Shown here: piece by piece, positions 1-9,899 of the stretch | How the letters are laid out: every line of letters begins with the position of its first letter | How positions within the stretch are numbered: position 1 is the first letter of the stretch | Assembly: GCA_009829735.1 (NCBI GenBank) | Contig: CM020619.1 | Location: forward strand, 23,089,554 to 23,153,553 | Origin: Pyropia yezoensis | Taxonomy: Eukaryota; Rhodophyta; Bangiophyceae; Bangiales; Bangiaceae | Length of the DNA: 64,000 nt | Reading direction: 5' to 3' | The notes under the pieces: generated by a model | Databases searched by the model: none | What the model was told of the DNA's origin: nothing | Seen by the model: the letters and a program-made list of their open reading frames with translations, nothing else | Program-made: the position numbers and the translations under genes

Positions 1-2025
1 GCCGTCGCCGCGCGGCAGGGCGGCAAGCCGGTCGATGCGTGGACGCTCGTGACGCCCCCACCGCCGCTGCCGCCGCCGTACGTGGAGGGCGCCGAGCGAC
101 AGCCGTGGGTGATGGAGGTGCTGGAGGAGCAGCGCCACCGGCACGAGGCGTCCCGGGCTCACGAGCCGACAGAGCGGGTGTTCTTTGTGACCACCTCGGG
201 TATGGAGCCGACTGCGCCTGGGCCAGGCTCGTTGAGGGGATCCCGCGGCCTGGCCGCGGCGGCCGCTGGGGCGACTGACGCGCACCTCGGTGCTCTGCCC
301 TCCGCCGCCGCCGTTGGTCTCGACTCTGCCACCGCCGCGGCTGCCGCGTCGGCGGCCACCAATGTGGCGTCGATTGACCGGGTCCGGTCGTTGGTTCTGG
401 AGCGCGCGCGGGCGGCCATGGACGCGCACCGCCGCTTCCAAGCAGGCGAGCCAGCCGATTCCGATGGGTCTGCTGCCGATGCCGCCACGCCGTCGCAGTC
501 GCCTGCGCGGGCGGGGGCGGCTGGCAGTGGCGGCGGCGGCGGCGGCCGTGATAGTGTGGCCTCCGCCTCTCCCGCCACGGGCCTGTCCCCGACGCCAGAC
601 GCGGAGGACCTGCCGCCGTCGCCGGCGCGCAGCGCCGACCGCACTGCCGCTGCCGACCGCAGCGCCGACCGGCCGCGCCACTCGCGCGGCAGCGGTGCCG
701 GCCACCGGTCGTCGATGGCAGCGCCCGCGACGGACAAGGCGGCGACTGGTGGGCGTGGCGGCGCCGAGACGGGCGGCGCGCCGTCGGCGGCGGGTGCCGC
801 CGCCGCCGCGGCTGACGGCGACGCTGACCGGGCGGGTGCCCACCCCCCCCCCGGGACGACGAGCGAGATGGACGATGCGGCGGTCGACACGGTGCTGGCT
901 TCCGTGACGGCCACGCCCGCGACCATCCGCCGCTGGTTTGAGGGCGTCTCCCTCAATGAGGAGGACGTGGCCGCCTCGTCGCTGTCGGGCGCCGGCACCC
1001 CCGCCGCCGCCAGCCCCCGCACGGTGGCCTTGTCGGCGGCAGCGGTGCAGGCGCCGCCCATGGACGACCGGGCCATCAAGGAGCTGGGCCGCTGCCTCTC
1101 CCTCCTCCTCACCGCCATTGCCGCGTCGGCGACGCGCGGCGGGTCGGCCGCGGCGGTGGTGGCTCGCCTGGCGCGGGACGTGGAGGAGGTGGCCTCCCCA
1201 GCGCTCCGCTCCCTCCACGCCGCGGCGTTGAGCCACGCGGCGTCCACCACCTCCCACGCGGCGCTGGTGCGCGCCGGCGCGGGCGCCGCCGCCGCCGCTG
1301 CCGCCGCGTCGGGCGCGACGGGCGGCGTGGCGTCGCCGACGGCGGCGGCGCTGTCGCCATCTTCACCGGCGCCACTGGCAGCCACGGCGGGCGCGTCGTC
1401 GGCGACGGGACTGCCGTGGGCCACCCCGGCGGCCGCGGACGGTAGCACCCTTGGCGGCACCACCGCCACCCCCGTCGAGGACCCCGTCCTGACTGCGCAG
1501 CTGGTGGTGGCCCGGCGGGCGACCGAGAAGGCCACTGCCCGCGCGACCGCCCTCGAGGCGCAGGTGGCGGGCCTCCGCACCGCCCTGTCGGCGGCGACGC
1601 TGGAGCGCTCGTCGACGGGCTCCTCGGTGGCGGGTGAGGGCGCGCAGCCGCCGCCGCTGCTGGCGGCCGCCGCGGCCGCCCGGGGGGTGGGCGCCGCGGC
1701 GGCGTCGCCCGCCGCCGCCCCGCGGTCGACCGCGTCGGCGCGGTCTGTGGGGGCGGCGGGTGCCGCGGCCGCCACGGCCGCGGCGGCGGCGGCGGTGGCG
1801 GGCGCGCCGGCCTCGCGGTCGGCGCGGGGCGCCGCCGCGCCCTCGCGCAAGACCCCGCTGTCGGCGGTTGCGCCCTCCCAGGCGGGCCGCAGCGGGCCGG
1901 CGGGCAGCAGCCGCGGCCTGGGCGGCGGCCTCGGCCGCCGCCTCCGCCAGCTGCGGGCGGGCAAGGAGGCGCGCCGGGCCGGGGGGGGTGACGCGGCAGA
2001 GGCCGTGCATCCGTCGCGGGTGTGA
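1..2025 (+). CDS. Ala-rich protein of unknown function, 5'-partial
   Basis: The frame is open from the first base of the window to a TGA at 2023-2025, so the true start (or an upstream exon) lies outside. About 674 residues are visible. I do not recognise the family. The first ~70 residues (around PYVEGAERQPWVMEVLEEQ and VFFVTTSG) look like folded sequence. The rest is mostly Ala/Ser/Gly/Pro-rich and probably disordered. Two stretches look ordered: one around DTVLASVTATPATIRRWFEG, and a short predicted coiled coil near residues 500-540 (ATEKATARATALEAQVAGLR). The tail is basic and Arg-rich. Third codon positions are almost all G or C, as in the neighbouring host genes. A long open frame on the opposite strand over the same bases is a by-product of this composition. 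Possible roles include a scaffold or cytoskeletal protein, but nothing in the sequence fixes one. Confidence 0.6.
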   Translation, partial: AVAARQGGKPVDAWTLVTPPPPLPPPYVEGAERQPWVMEVLEEQRHRHEASRAHEPTERVFFVTTSGMEPTAPGPGSLRGSRGLAAAAAGATDAHLGALPSAAAVGLDSATAAAAASAATNVASIDRVRSLVLERARAAMDAHRRFQAGEPADSDGSAADAATPSQSPARAGAAGSGGGGGGRDSVASASPATGLSPTPDAEDLPPSPARSADRTAAADRSADRPRHSRGSGAGHRSSMAAPATDKAATGGRGGAETGGAPSAAGAAAAAADGDADRAGAHPPPGTTSEMDDAAVDTVLASVTATPATIRRWFEGVSLNEEDVAASSLSGAGTPAAASPRTVALSAAAVQAPPMDDRAIKELGRCLSLLLTAIAASATRGGSAAAVVARLARDVEEVASPALRSLHAAALSHAASTTSHAALVRAGAGAAAAAAAASGATGGVASPTAAALSPSSPAPLAATAGASSATGLPWATPAAADGSTLGGTTATPVEDPVLTAQLVVARRATEKATARATALEAQVAGLRTALSAATLERSSTGSSVAGEGAQPPPLLAAAAAARGVGAAAASPAAAPRSTASARSVGAAGAAAATAAAAAAVAGAPASRSARGAAAPSRKTPLSAVAPSQAGRSGPAGSSRGLGGGLGRRLRQLRAGKEARRAGGGDAAEAVHPSRV

Positions 2026-2710
2026 GAGGGGGGAGGGGGAGGGCGGGTGTGAATGTGTTGGTTGGAGTGGGGGGGGTGGGAGTTGGGGGAGTGGTGGCTC
2101 CCAGCTGCCCTGGTCTGTGGGTTGTGGCGGCCGGCGGGTGGGTGGGTGTGGTGGGGTGGGGGTGGTGGTGCTGGTGGTCCTAGTTTCTTTTTCTTCTGCT
2201 GTGCAGTTGGGCTCTGGCCTTTATCTCTTCTTTCCTCTTGCGTTCCCGCGTGCCCGACCCCCCCAAGCCATACATACCCACATGGCAGAGGACCTCATCC
2301 CTTGCGTGACGCGCGGTGTCCTGTACCTGCAGAGCTCTACTTTGTGCTCACCCCGTGTCACCCAATCTGCGGGTCCATGACGGGCGATGGTGAGGCGGTG
2401 GAGGGCTGTCCATCTGTGGTGCGGTGCGCGCGCGTGCCGCGTCGAGAAGCACGGCGACGTGTCGCGCTGTACCGCTCAGAGAAGGGGAAGGACCGAGCTT
2501 GTCAAATGGAAGGACCCGAGCTGACCGATGTCCCGTATTCGGCTGGTGCATTAGAGCTGTCAAGAGCTGTCTGGTATGGCACCTGGGCGGCGTGTACGCA
2601 CGAATACACACGCGTATGTGAACAGAGCCGTAGTCATCACGAGGCTTTGGAAGAGGAGAAGACGCGTGGGCGTCGGTGGACTGAAAAACTCGCCTGTGGG
2701 ACCCAGTGGG
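2026..2710. other. Intergenic region between two convergent genes
   Basis: This is the spacer between the 3' ends of the Ala-rich gene (+) and the flavoprotein gene (-). The first 150 bases are G-rich, followed by a pyrimidine-rich stretch near 2180-2240. I see no conserved ORF and no RNA gene. It presumably holds both 3' UTRs. Confidence 0.6.
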
Positions 2711-4675
2711 TCACCACTGGAGGCGGTCAAGTAGCGCCAGGTGCTCGGCCGCCTCGACCACCGTATTGGCGCCCATCCACCCGCTTGCCGCCACCGCCGG
2801 CACGCCAATGCCCGGGAAGACCGAGTCGCCGACGCACACGAGCCGGTCGACACCCCCCCCCCCAGGCAGAGGAAGCGGCAACGCGCCGCCGCCGCCACCC
2901 CACAGGCCCTTGGCCACCACCGCGGGCCCGTAGCTGCCCGTCGGCCGCCGCAGGTACCGCGCGTGCGTGGCGGGGCTGCCGACGAGCGTGACGGCCGCGC
3001 GCGCGGCGGCGCCCGGCCACACCCGCTCGACAGCGTCAAACAAAAAGGCCGACCGCTCCGCCTTGAGCGCCGCGTACGCGGGGTCCCGGCGGTCGGCGGC
3101 GGCCCAGGGCGCCCACGGCTCGGTGGCGGGCGCGTAGGCGTGGACGGCGTGGCAGCCGGGGGGGGCGACCGCCGGGTCCACCACCGACGGGATGCTGAGG
3201 AGGGCCACGTTTTGGGGCGCCGCTACCCCCGCGTCCCAGCTGCGGACGACCGCCGCATTGAGCGGCGGCGGTGGCTCCCCGTCAATGACGGGCACGCCCA
3301 GGTGGAGGTGCAGGAAGCTGGGCAGCGGCTCCAGGCGGTCCACCCGGGACGCACGGAAGGCTGCCGCCGCGGGCGTGTCCACCGACAGCAGCCCCGCCGT
3401 GACGTCGGCGGCGGCGTTGGACACGACCGCCCCCGTCGCGCGGACCGCCCGCCCGTCGGCGAGGACCACCCCCGTTGCGACGCCGCCCTCGACGACGATC
3501 GACGCGACGGGGGCGCCCAGGACGAGGCGCCCCCGGCCGCTGCGCCGAAGGGCACCCACGAGGGCGCCCACAATCGCGGCGGCGCCGCCGACGGGAAAGT
3601 CGAGCGCGCCCGCCACGGCGCCCGCGTCGGCTGCCGCGGCGGCACGGCCCCACTCGGAAAACAAAAAGGCAACCTCGGCGGTCAGGATGCCGTCGGCAGG
3701 GACGCCCGCCAGCAGGAAGCACACCAGGTCGAGGAAGCGCCGCGCAAACGGGTCGGCAACGTGCGCGTCGAGGAGCGGCCCAAACGGGCCGGTCAGGGCG
3801 GCGGCGTTCCACGGCGCCGCCAGCCCCGCGGCGGTGGCGGGGGAGAGGAACCGCGCCGCGCCACGGGCGCTCGACACCGCATCGCCCGGCCGAATCGCCG
3901 CGGGCGGGATGGCCGTAGCGAGGTGGCCCAGCGGCGCGAGCGCGGCGGTCAGGGCGGCCACCTGCGCGGCAGCGCCGGGGCCGCCCGCGGCGGTCATCAG
4001 CTCTGTAAAGAGGCCGTCGCCGCCGCTGCCGACCCGCGCGTTGAAGCGGCCCTCGGGCACGTGGAGGTCCCAGGCATCGTAGGACGTTACGGGCACCACT
4101 GCGCCGACGGCGTCGAGGACGGCGCGGAGGGGGTTGGCCCAGGCGGTGGTCCCCGCCGCCGCCACCCTCCCCGCCCCTCCCGGCGGCGTCGGTGGCGCGT
4201 ATAGCCCGTCGGCGAGGCCCGAAAAGAGGTGCGGCCCCGAGTCAAACGAGTACCCCCGGTAGGGCCACGCGTGCGCCGCGCCGCCCGGGTGGGTGTGAGC
4301 CTCAAGGACAACGACGGTCCGGTTGTGGCAGACGGCCAGGAGGGCGGCGGTGCACAGGCCGCCCAGGCCCGACCCAATGACCACCACGTCAGCCGAGTCG
4401 GGGAGGACGTCGCTGGTGTCCCGGCCGGGCGTCTGGGGGGTGGGGGGGCGGGGGGACGCCGCCGCCGCACGCAGAGGGGCGGGACGGGGGGCGGGGGCGG
4501 GCGGGGGGGGGGGCGCCCGCCGCCGGGGGGGAGGGGAGGGTGTCCCCCCCGCCGGCCGCCACGGGGCCAACCGCACCCGCTGTCGGGAGGCGGTAGAGGG
4601 GTGCCGGCGGGCATAGAGAGAAGCCGGGGGGGGGAGGAAGGCCGCCGGGGGGGGAGGCGGGTGGGGGCGGGGCAT
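2711..4675 (-). CDS. Carotenoid-isomerase-like FAD-dependent oxidoreductase
   Basis: About 654 residues, of the phytoene-desaturase / carotenoid-isomerase (CRTISO, CrtH) flavoprotein family. These enzymes isomerise or desaturate carotenoids in plastids using FAD. The dinucleotide-binding fold is clear: VVVIGSGLGGL, then an acidic strand end in VVVLEAHTHPGGAAHA. The C-terminal FAD-contact motif GDSVFPGIGVPAVAASG is close to the form typical of CRTISO-like proteins. I placed the start at the ATG at 4675-4673. It gives a Pro/Ser/Arg-rich N-terminus of about 90 residues with few acidic residues, as in a plastid transit peptide. The frame stays open upstream to 4942, but only through a GGTGGC microsatellite encoding Ala-Thr repeats. 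Substrate is inferred from family only: all-trans-retinol saturases and CrtD-type desaturases share this fold and cannot be excluded. No intron is needed. It is convergent with the gene on its left and points away from SDHA's 3' end only by a 1.2-kb spacer. Confidence 0.75.
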   Translation of the reverse strand: MPRPHPPPPPAAFLPPPASLYARRHPSTASRQRVRLAPWRPAGGTPSPPPRRRAPPPPPAPAPRPAPLRAAAASPRPPTPQTPGRDTSDVLPDSADVVVIGSGLGGLCTAALLAVCHNRTVVVLEAHTHPGGAAHAWPYRGYSFDSGPHLFSGLADGLYAPPTPPGGAGRVAAAGTTAWANPLRAVLDAVGAVVPVTSYDAWDLHVPEGRFNARVGSGGDGLFTELMTAAGGPGAAAQVAALTAALAPLGHLATAIPPAAIRPGDAVSSARGAARFLSPATAAGLAAPWNAAALTGPFGPLLDAHVADPFARRFLDLVCFLLAGVPADGILTAEVAFLFSEWGRAAAAADAGAVAGALDFPVGGAAAIVGALVGALRRSGRGRLVLGAPVASIVVEGGVATGVVLADGRAVRATGAVVSNAAADVTAGLLSVDTPAAAAFRASRVDRLEPLPSFLHLHLGVPVIDGEPPPPLNAAVVRSWDAGVAAPQNVALLSIPSVVDPAVAPPGCHAVHAYAPATEPWAPWAAADRRDPAYAALKAERSAFLFDAVERVWPGAAARAAVTLVGSPATHARYLRRPTGSYGPAVVAKGLWGGGGGALPLPLPGGGGVDRLVCVGDSVFPGIGVPAVAASGWMGANTVVEAAEHLALLDRLQW

Positions 4676-4750
4676 GGCGGGCAGGCAAGAGGAAGAAAGG
4701 GCGGGGCGGTCCGGGGGGGGCAGGCGAGACTGCGGCGGGAAGCCGTTAGC

Positions 4751-4850
4751 GGTGGTGGTGGTGGCGGAGGTGGTGGTGATGGTGGCGGTGGCGGTGGCAG
4801 TGGCGGTGGCGGTGGCAGTGGCGGTGGCAGTGGCGGTGGGCAGCGGCGGT
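4751..4850. repeat. GGTGGC/GGTGGT microsatellite
   Basis: About 100 bases of imperfect GGTGGY and GGTGGCAGT units lie just upstream of the chosen start of the flavoprotein gene. On the minus strand they could be read as Ala-Thr repeats or be part of the 5' UTR. Length is probably variable between strains. Confidence 0.8.
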
Positions 4851-5909
4851 GCGCGGGTCAGGGAGAGGTAGATAGGTCGCAGCGCATCGCCACGGGGCGA
4901 GATGTTGCCGAGGGCGATCCGAACGCAGTGCACAGCTTCCACGCGCGCCTTGAGGGCGCACTGCAGCGGGGTGATTGGTCAACAAGCATAGATCTCTCCC
5001 CTGAGCGCTCCAAACACATTCCATGGCCACGAATGGTTTTGCGGTATAGAAAAGTGCGCCTCTTACTCGTCTGCATTGAATTGTCGTGTTTTCTTTTGCG
5101 TCGGGAAGCTGGTGCTGCATCCCTCTTCACCAGCCCTCCAGTCCAGAAGAACCTCGTATGTCCGAGAAAAACCCTTTCTGACAGCGTGTGCCACTGAGAG
5201 GGCGTGCCCTGACCGTGCCAGGACCGACACGGTCTTCGTCGCGAGCCCTGGTTCTGTTGCCACGCGCCTCGCCTCGCCGAGTGCCGGGGGGGGGGGTCAT
5301 CTCACCGCCCTCTCGCGGACCACAACTTACCACAGGGTGTCCAAGGCCGACGTTCTGCGCGTCGTCTCCCGGGGCGTCGCGTCTGCGTCTCATGGGGGCG
5401 CCCGCCGCGCCGCCCACCTTCATCTTGCAAGAGAACATTCACCGCCCGGGGTAGCTCACGGAAGCGGCGTAGCCAGCAAGGCCCCATCAACAAGTGTTCC
5501 ACAGTTCGCTGCGCAACAGCCAACAGGTTTAGCAACGACGGGAAGCCGGCATGGGCTGGCCCACCAAGCCCGTTTGACCGTGATGGTAGTGCTGCCGGCC
5601 GTACCACACGACACGCCAGAGTGTCGGCGTCGCCAACCGGCCGTGACGCTCACACAGTGGAAGATGGCGCGGAAACATACAAGTCATTGGAGCTGGGCAA
5701 TGAGGCCTATACAAAAACTAAAAGCTGCAAAGCGGAGAGTACATGCGTGACACAGAGGATGCACCAGAGGCTGTGAGCCCCACCTCAACGAGGCAGGAGC
5801 AACGGAAACAGTCCAAAAAAACGGCGGCAAGCCCGACCCAGTCGACACTAAAGCACGACCGAGCGCCATGACAGGGGCAAGAGGGCACCGAACCTTCCTA
5901 CGATTCGTC
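4851..5909. other. Intergenic region between flavoprotein and SDHA genes
   Basis: Spacer holding the 5' flank of the flavoprotein gene and the 3' UTR of SDHA, both on the minus strand. Base composition is more balanced than in the genes. The open frames seen on both strands have no recognisable domains and no consistent codon bias, so I call none of them. Confidence 0.5.
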
Positions 5910-8265
5910 CTAATACACACGTGCCTTGGGTGGGAATGGCGTCTGCTCCTCGGGGTAAAGGGTCTCGTTGATGACCGGGCGGTAGTCAATCTTGACAAAA
6001 CCCCGAGGGTGTGCTTTCGGCTCATCGTGGGGCGCCACCCAGCCGAGGGTGTGCTTGCGCCAGTTCACATCGTCCCGGTCCGTAAAATCCTCCCGCGCAT
6101 GGGCGCCGCGCGACTCCTTGCGCGCCTCGGCAGAGTGCATGGTCACAATGGCGTTCTGCAGCAGGTTCTGCAGCTCGAGGGCTTCAATCAGGTCGGTGTT
6201 CCAAACCATCTCCCGGTCGGAAATCTTGAGGTCCCCGTACTTGGCGTACACGGCGTCCAGCTTGTCACACCCCTGGGCGAGCGTCTCTTGAGTGCGGAAG
6301 ACCGCTGCGTGGGCCTGCATCGCCTTTTGCATCTCGAGACGCAGCTCGGACGTGCGCGTCTCACCGTCGGCCCACCGCACGTCGTCGAGCGACTCGACGG
6401 ACGCCTCGCCCGTTGATTGGGGGGAGCTCCCCAGCGGCTCGTGAGGGGTATTCGGCTTCACCCGCTCCGCCGCCCGCAATGCACACGCCCGCCCAAACAC
6501 GACAATGTCCAGCAAGCTGTTCGCGCCCAGCCGATTCGCGCCGTGGACGCTGGCACAGGCCGCCTCACCAGCTGCCAAGAGACCCGGCACAACGGCGCCG
6601 GGGTTCTCTTTCGTCGGTGCCAGCACCTCCCCCCGCCAGTTGGTAGGGATGCCCCCCATGTTGTAGTGCACCGTTGGTAGAACAGGAATGGGCTCCTTAG
6701 TCACGTCTACGCCCGCAAAGATCTTCGCCGTCTCACTAATTCCAGGAAGCCGCTTGTGCAGCTTCTCGGGCGGCAAATGGTCCAGGTGAAGAAGAATGTG
6801 GTCCTTCTCGGGGCCGACTCCGCGCCCCTCCTGAATCTCCAGCGTCATGGCACGAGACACCACGTCGCGAGAGGCAAGGTCCTTGGCCACCGGCGCGTAG
6901 CGCTCCATGAAGCGCTCGCCAACAGAATTCTTCAAGAAGCCGCCCTCCCCGCGAGAGCCCTCCGTAATGAGGCATCCCGCGCCATAAATGCCCGTCGGGT
7001 GGAACTGCACAAACTCAAGGTCCTGCAGCGGCAGCCCCGCGCGGGCTACCATCGCGTTGCCATCGCCGGTACACGTGTGGGCGCTGGTCGCTGAGAAGTA
7101 GCTGCGCCCATAGCCGCCGGTCGCGATAATGGTCTCGTGCGAGCGAAATCGGTGAAGCGTACCATCTTCCATGCACAGCGCCAGCACCCCCCGGCAACGC
7201 CCGTCGTCATCCATGAGCAGGTCCAATGCAAAGTACTCAACAAAGAACGTGGCGTCGTGTTTCAGGGCCTGCCCGTAGAGGGTGTGGAGCATGGCGTGGC
7301 CGGTACGGTCCGCGGCAGCGGCGCAGCGGTACGCCTGACCTTCGTTCCCAAAGTTGCGAGACTGGCCGCCAAATGCGCGTTGGTAGATATGGCCCGTCTC
7401 GGTGCGAGAGAACGGGAGACCATAGTGCTCCAGCTCAATGACCGCCTTGGGCGCCATTTTGGTCATGTACTGGATGGCGTCCTGGTCCCCCAGGAAGTCA
7501 GAGCCCTTGACAGTGTCGTACATGTGCCACCGGTAGTCGTCCTCGTGCATGTTGCCAAGCGCTGCATTAATACCGCCCTGGGCAGCCACTACGTGAGAGA
7601 AGCCGAGTGAGAACACGCACAGCAAAGTCCCATCCAGCGAGAAACAGAAGAGGTGGCCAAGAAACGACCACAACAAATAAGGAGAACGTCAGCGCCAGCA
7701 CCACAGAAGAAGGTGAACAGAGGGACACCCCATGGCTCACCGTGTCGAGCACCACGTACATACCCGCAGACAACAATCCCCCCTCCTTCAAGACCAATGC
7801 GACCGCCGGCCAACGAACCACCCGCTTGTCTCACTCCCCTTCAAGACCAGCCACCTTACCTGTGTGACTCCTCGTCGGGAAGAGCTTCGTGATGCACGCC
7901 GCTTTCAGCCCAGCCTCACACAGCCCGATCATGGCACGGAGGCCTGCTCCCCCCGCACCCACCACAATCGCATCATATTCGTGGTCAATGATGGGGTACG
8001 CATGCGGTGACGGCTGGGACGCCCCGACGGTCGCGTCTTCCCGCGCCACCTGAGCAGCCGCGCCCACCACCGCCCGCGCAGCGGGCGTTGCGTGCAAGCC
8101 GCGGCGAAGAGCACCGACGCTGCTGCCGACGCTGACGCTGCCCGCACCCCCGCGCAACGTGGACGCCGCCGACGTACGGACCACAGCCGCCAGCGTGGCC
8201 GCGACACCACTGCGAGTAGCGCCGAGGAGGCTCATGGCGGGCAGGAGAAGCGACAGCACCGCCAA
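5910..8265 (-). CDS. SDHA: Succinate dehydrogenase flavoprotein subunit, mitochondrial (two exons)
   Basis: Oxidises succinate to fumarate in complex II and the TCA cycle, on the matrix face of the inner mitochondrial membrane. Two exons, 8265-7860 and 7588-5910, are separated by a 271-nt intron (7859-7589) starting GTAAGG and ending CACGTAG. Splicing joins RSHT to [14 protein letters not shown], which restores the FAD-attachment motif including the His that carries the covalent flavin. The product is about 694 residues. An Ala/Arg/Ser-rich N-terminus of about 75 residues with few acids fits a mitochondrial presequence. The second Met (residue 11) is an alternative start. Next come the Rossmann motif [11 protein letters not shown], the substrate loop [15 protein letters not shown], the catalytic-Arg region [19 protein letters not shown], and the normal C-terminal region near [26 protein letters not shown]. 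Length and motif order are normal and nothing is missing. A decayed copy of part of exon 2 lies at 12136-12350. Confidence 0.95.
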
Positions 8266-9899
8266 AGGTAGCTGGCAGAGATGGAGGCAGCGTCACGAAT
8301 GGTAGGGCAGGACACCGGAAGGCGTCCAGCACCGCGGCAAAGACAGCGGGCAGGCGACGGCGCCCGACACAACGCCGCGAAGAGTGCTTGTCAATGAGCC
8401 CGTGTTGGAACCTGGTCCATAGAGAGAGGGTGAATTTAGGATAGGTAGGTCCTCTCACACTTACAACCATAGTCTTGCAATGAGGTGGCTCTTTTCATGT
8501 GTGGCGCGCGGCGTAATTGACATTCCACAGTCTGATCCGAATGTCCTCGAGGAAGTCACGCAACACTTCGACCAGAATTCTCAAAAAGGCAGTTGAACGA
8601 AACCCCAGGACGCTGGGACCCACCATCGCCTCTACATACCACCACCATCGCCACTGCCACCGCCATCACATGGTCATGGCCGCCGCCTCCGGAGTTGCCG
8701 CCGCCGCCTCCCGAGTTGCCGCCGCCGCAGCCGCCGCGGCCGCCACGTCTACCGCAGCGGCCACACTGTCCCCCTCCGCCGTGAACGTTCTGGGCACACC
8801 CTGAGAGGAGCGTCGGGGCTGGTGCCGCCTGAGGGCGGGCGGCATGGGGGGGAGGCGAGGGCGTGGGCGGTGAACCTCCGACCCGCCGCGGACGTCGCGT
8901 CCCCGTGGAGGTACCGCACCGACTGGTCTACCGTTTTGCGCACCCCGCTGTCGCCACGTTCGCTGCTGCCGCCGCCCCGCGGGGTCAACGGCGCTCCCGC
9001 CTCGCCTCCTTGCCGTTCGCATGGCCCCCCGACGACCGTGGCCGTAGCGCGGGCTCGAAAGAGGTGGGAGGAGGGGAGGGGCCAGTAGAGCACATCCCTC
9101 CTGCAACCCCCGCCCCCCCACTTTCTTTGCAGTTGGTTCTCGTGTGGTGTGAGGGGGGACTCCCGAGGTGGCCACGGGCGCGCTGCGGGACGTGGTCGCC
9201 CCCCTGCAAGCGAAGCGCAGTTCAACGCAGGTGTGTCACTTTATTCTTTCGTCTCTGCATAGGGTGGCAGCTGTCGGGCCCGCTGGGGTGGACGTTACGT
9301 ACTCTGTGGAAAGCAGAAGAAGCATGGCGGGAATGCCCGCTGGGTTGATTTTTCTTGAACTCGTCCCAACCTCATCATGGACATGACGACCACGTCATGT
9401 CTGAATTGCCAGCACGCAAGGGACGGTCCCGCCCAGTGGGATGAGGGCAACGAAAGCGCCGTGACGGAGGACCACCCGTCCAGCGGAACGGGCGGCGCTG
9501 CAGAGGGCGTGCGAGAGAGGGCGTGGCCAGACCCATCACCGATCACGCTGTGATCGCAGGTGGCAGAGGGCCAGCTGTTCACGGTCCCTCTCGACGCTGA
9601 CTCGCCGACACTTGCGGGGAAGACTCGGGGGCGGGCGCGCGTGCACCCGGCGGGGTAGGCGCACCGCCAGAAAGTCCTAAATCCGCAGCTTGCACGGCTT
9701 TTTTTTCAGCACGTCGGCGGCAGCGCCGAGGGCGGGCCCCGCTCGACAGACAGGATAGGGCTGTGGGGAAGGCCAGGGGTCTCGGAGCTCCTTGCGGGCA
9801 CGTGCCGGCCGCAGGGCGACGCCCGCCCCATACGCCCCCGCCCCCGTACGGGGAAATCGGCGAGCGCCATGCGCCACGCCCACGCCGTTCAAACTAGAC
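8266..9899. other. Intergenic region upstream of SDHA
   Basis: About 1.6 kb between the SDHA start and the 3' end of the membrane-protein gene. It includes a CCRCCN-type low-complexity block near 8635-8770 and otherwise mixed sequence. Frames on both strands are Ala/Pro/Arg-rich composition artefacts. I find no domain, RNA gene or mobile element. Confidence 0.5.

Noticed and set aside
159-1964. 601-codon open frame on the minus strand opposite the first Ala-rich gene
   Set aside because: Extreme GC at third positions leaves few stops on the other strand. The product is Arg/Ala/Ser low complexity without domain character, while the plus frame has protein-like stretches.
4676-4942. N-terminal extension of the flavoprotein to a Met at 4942
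   Set aside because: The extra residues come mostly from a GGTGGC microsatellite, and the downstream Met gives a normal transit-like start. It cannot be fully excluded.
5076-5750. 224-codon plus-strand frame between the flavoprotein and SDHA genes
   Set aside because: Mixed composition without motif, codon bias unlike host genes, and no credible promoter or partner exon.
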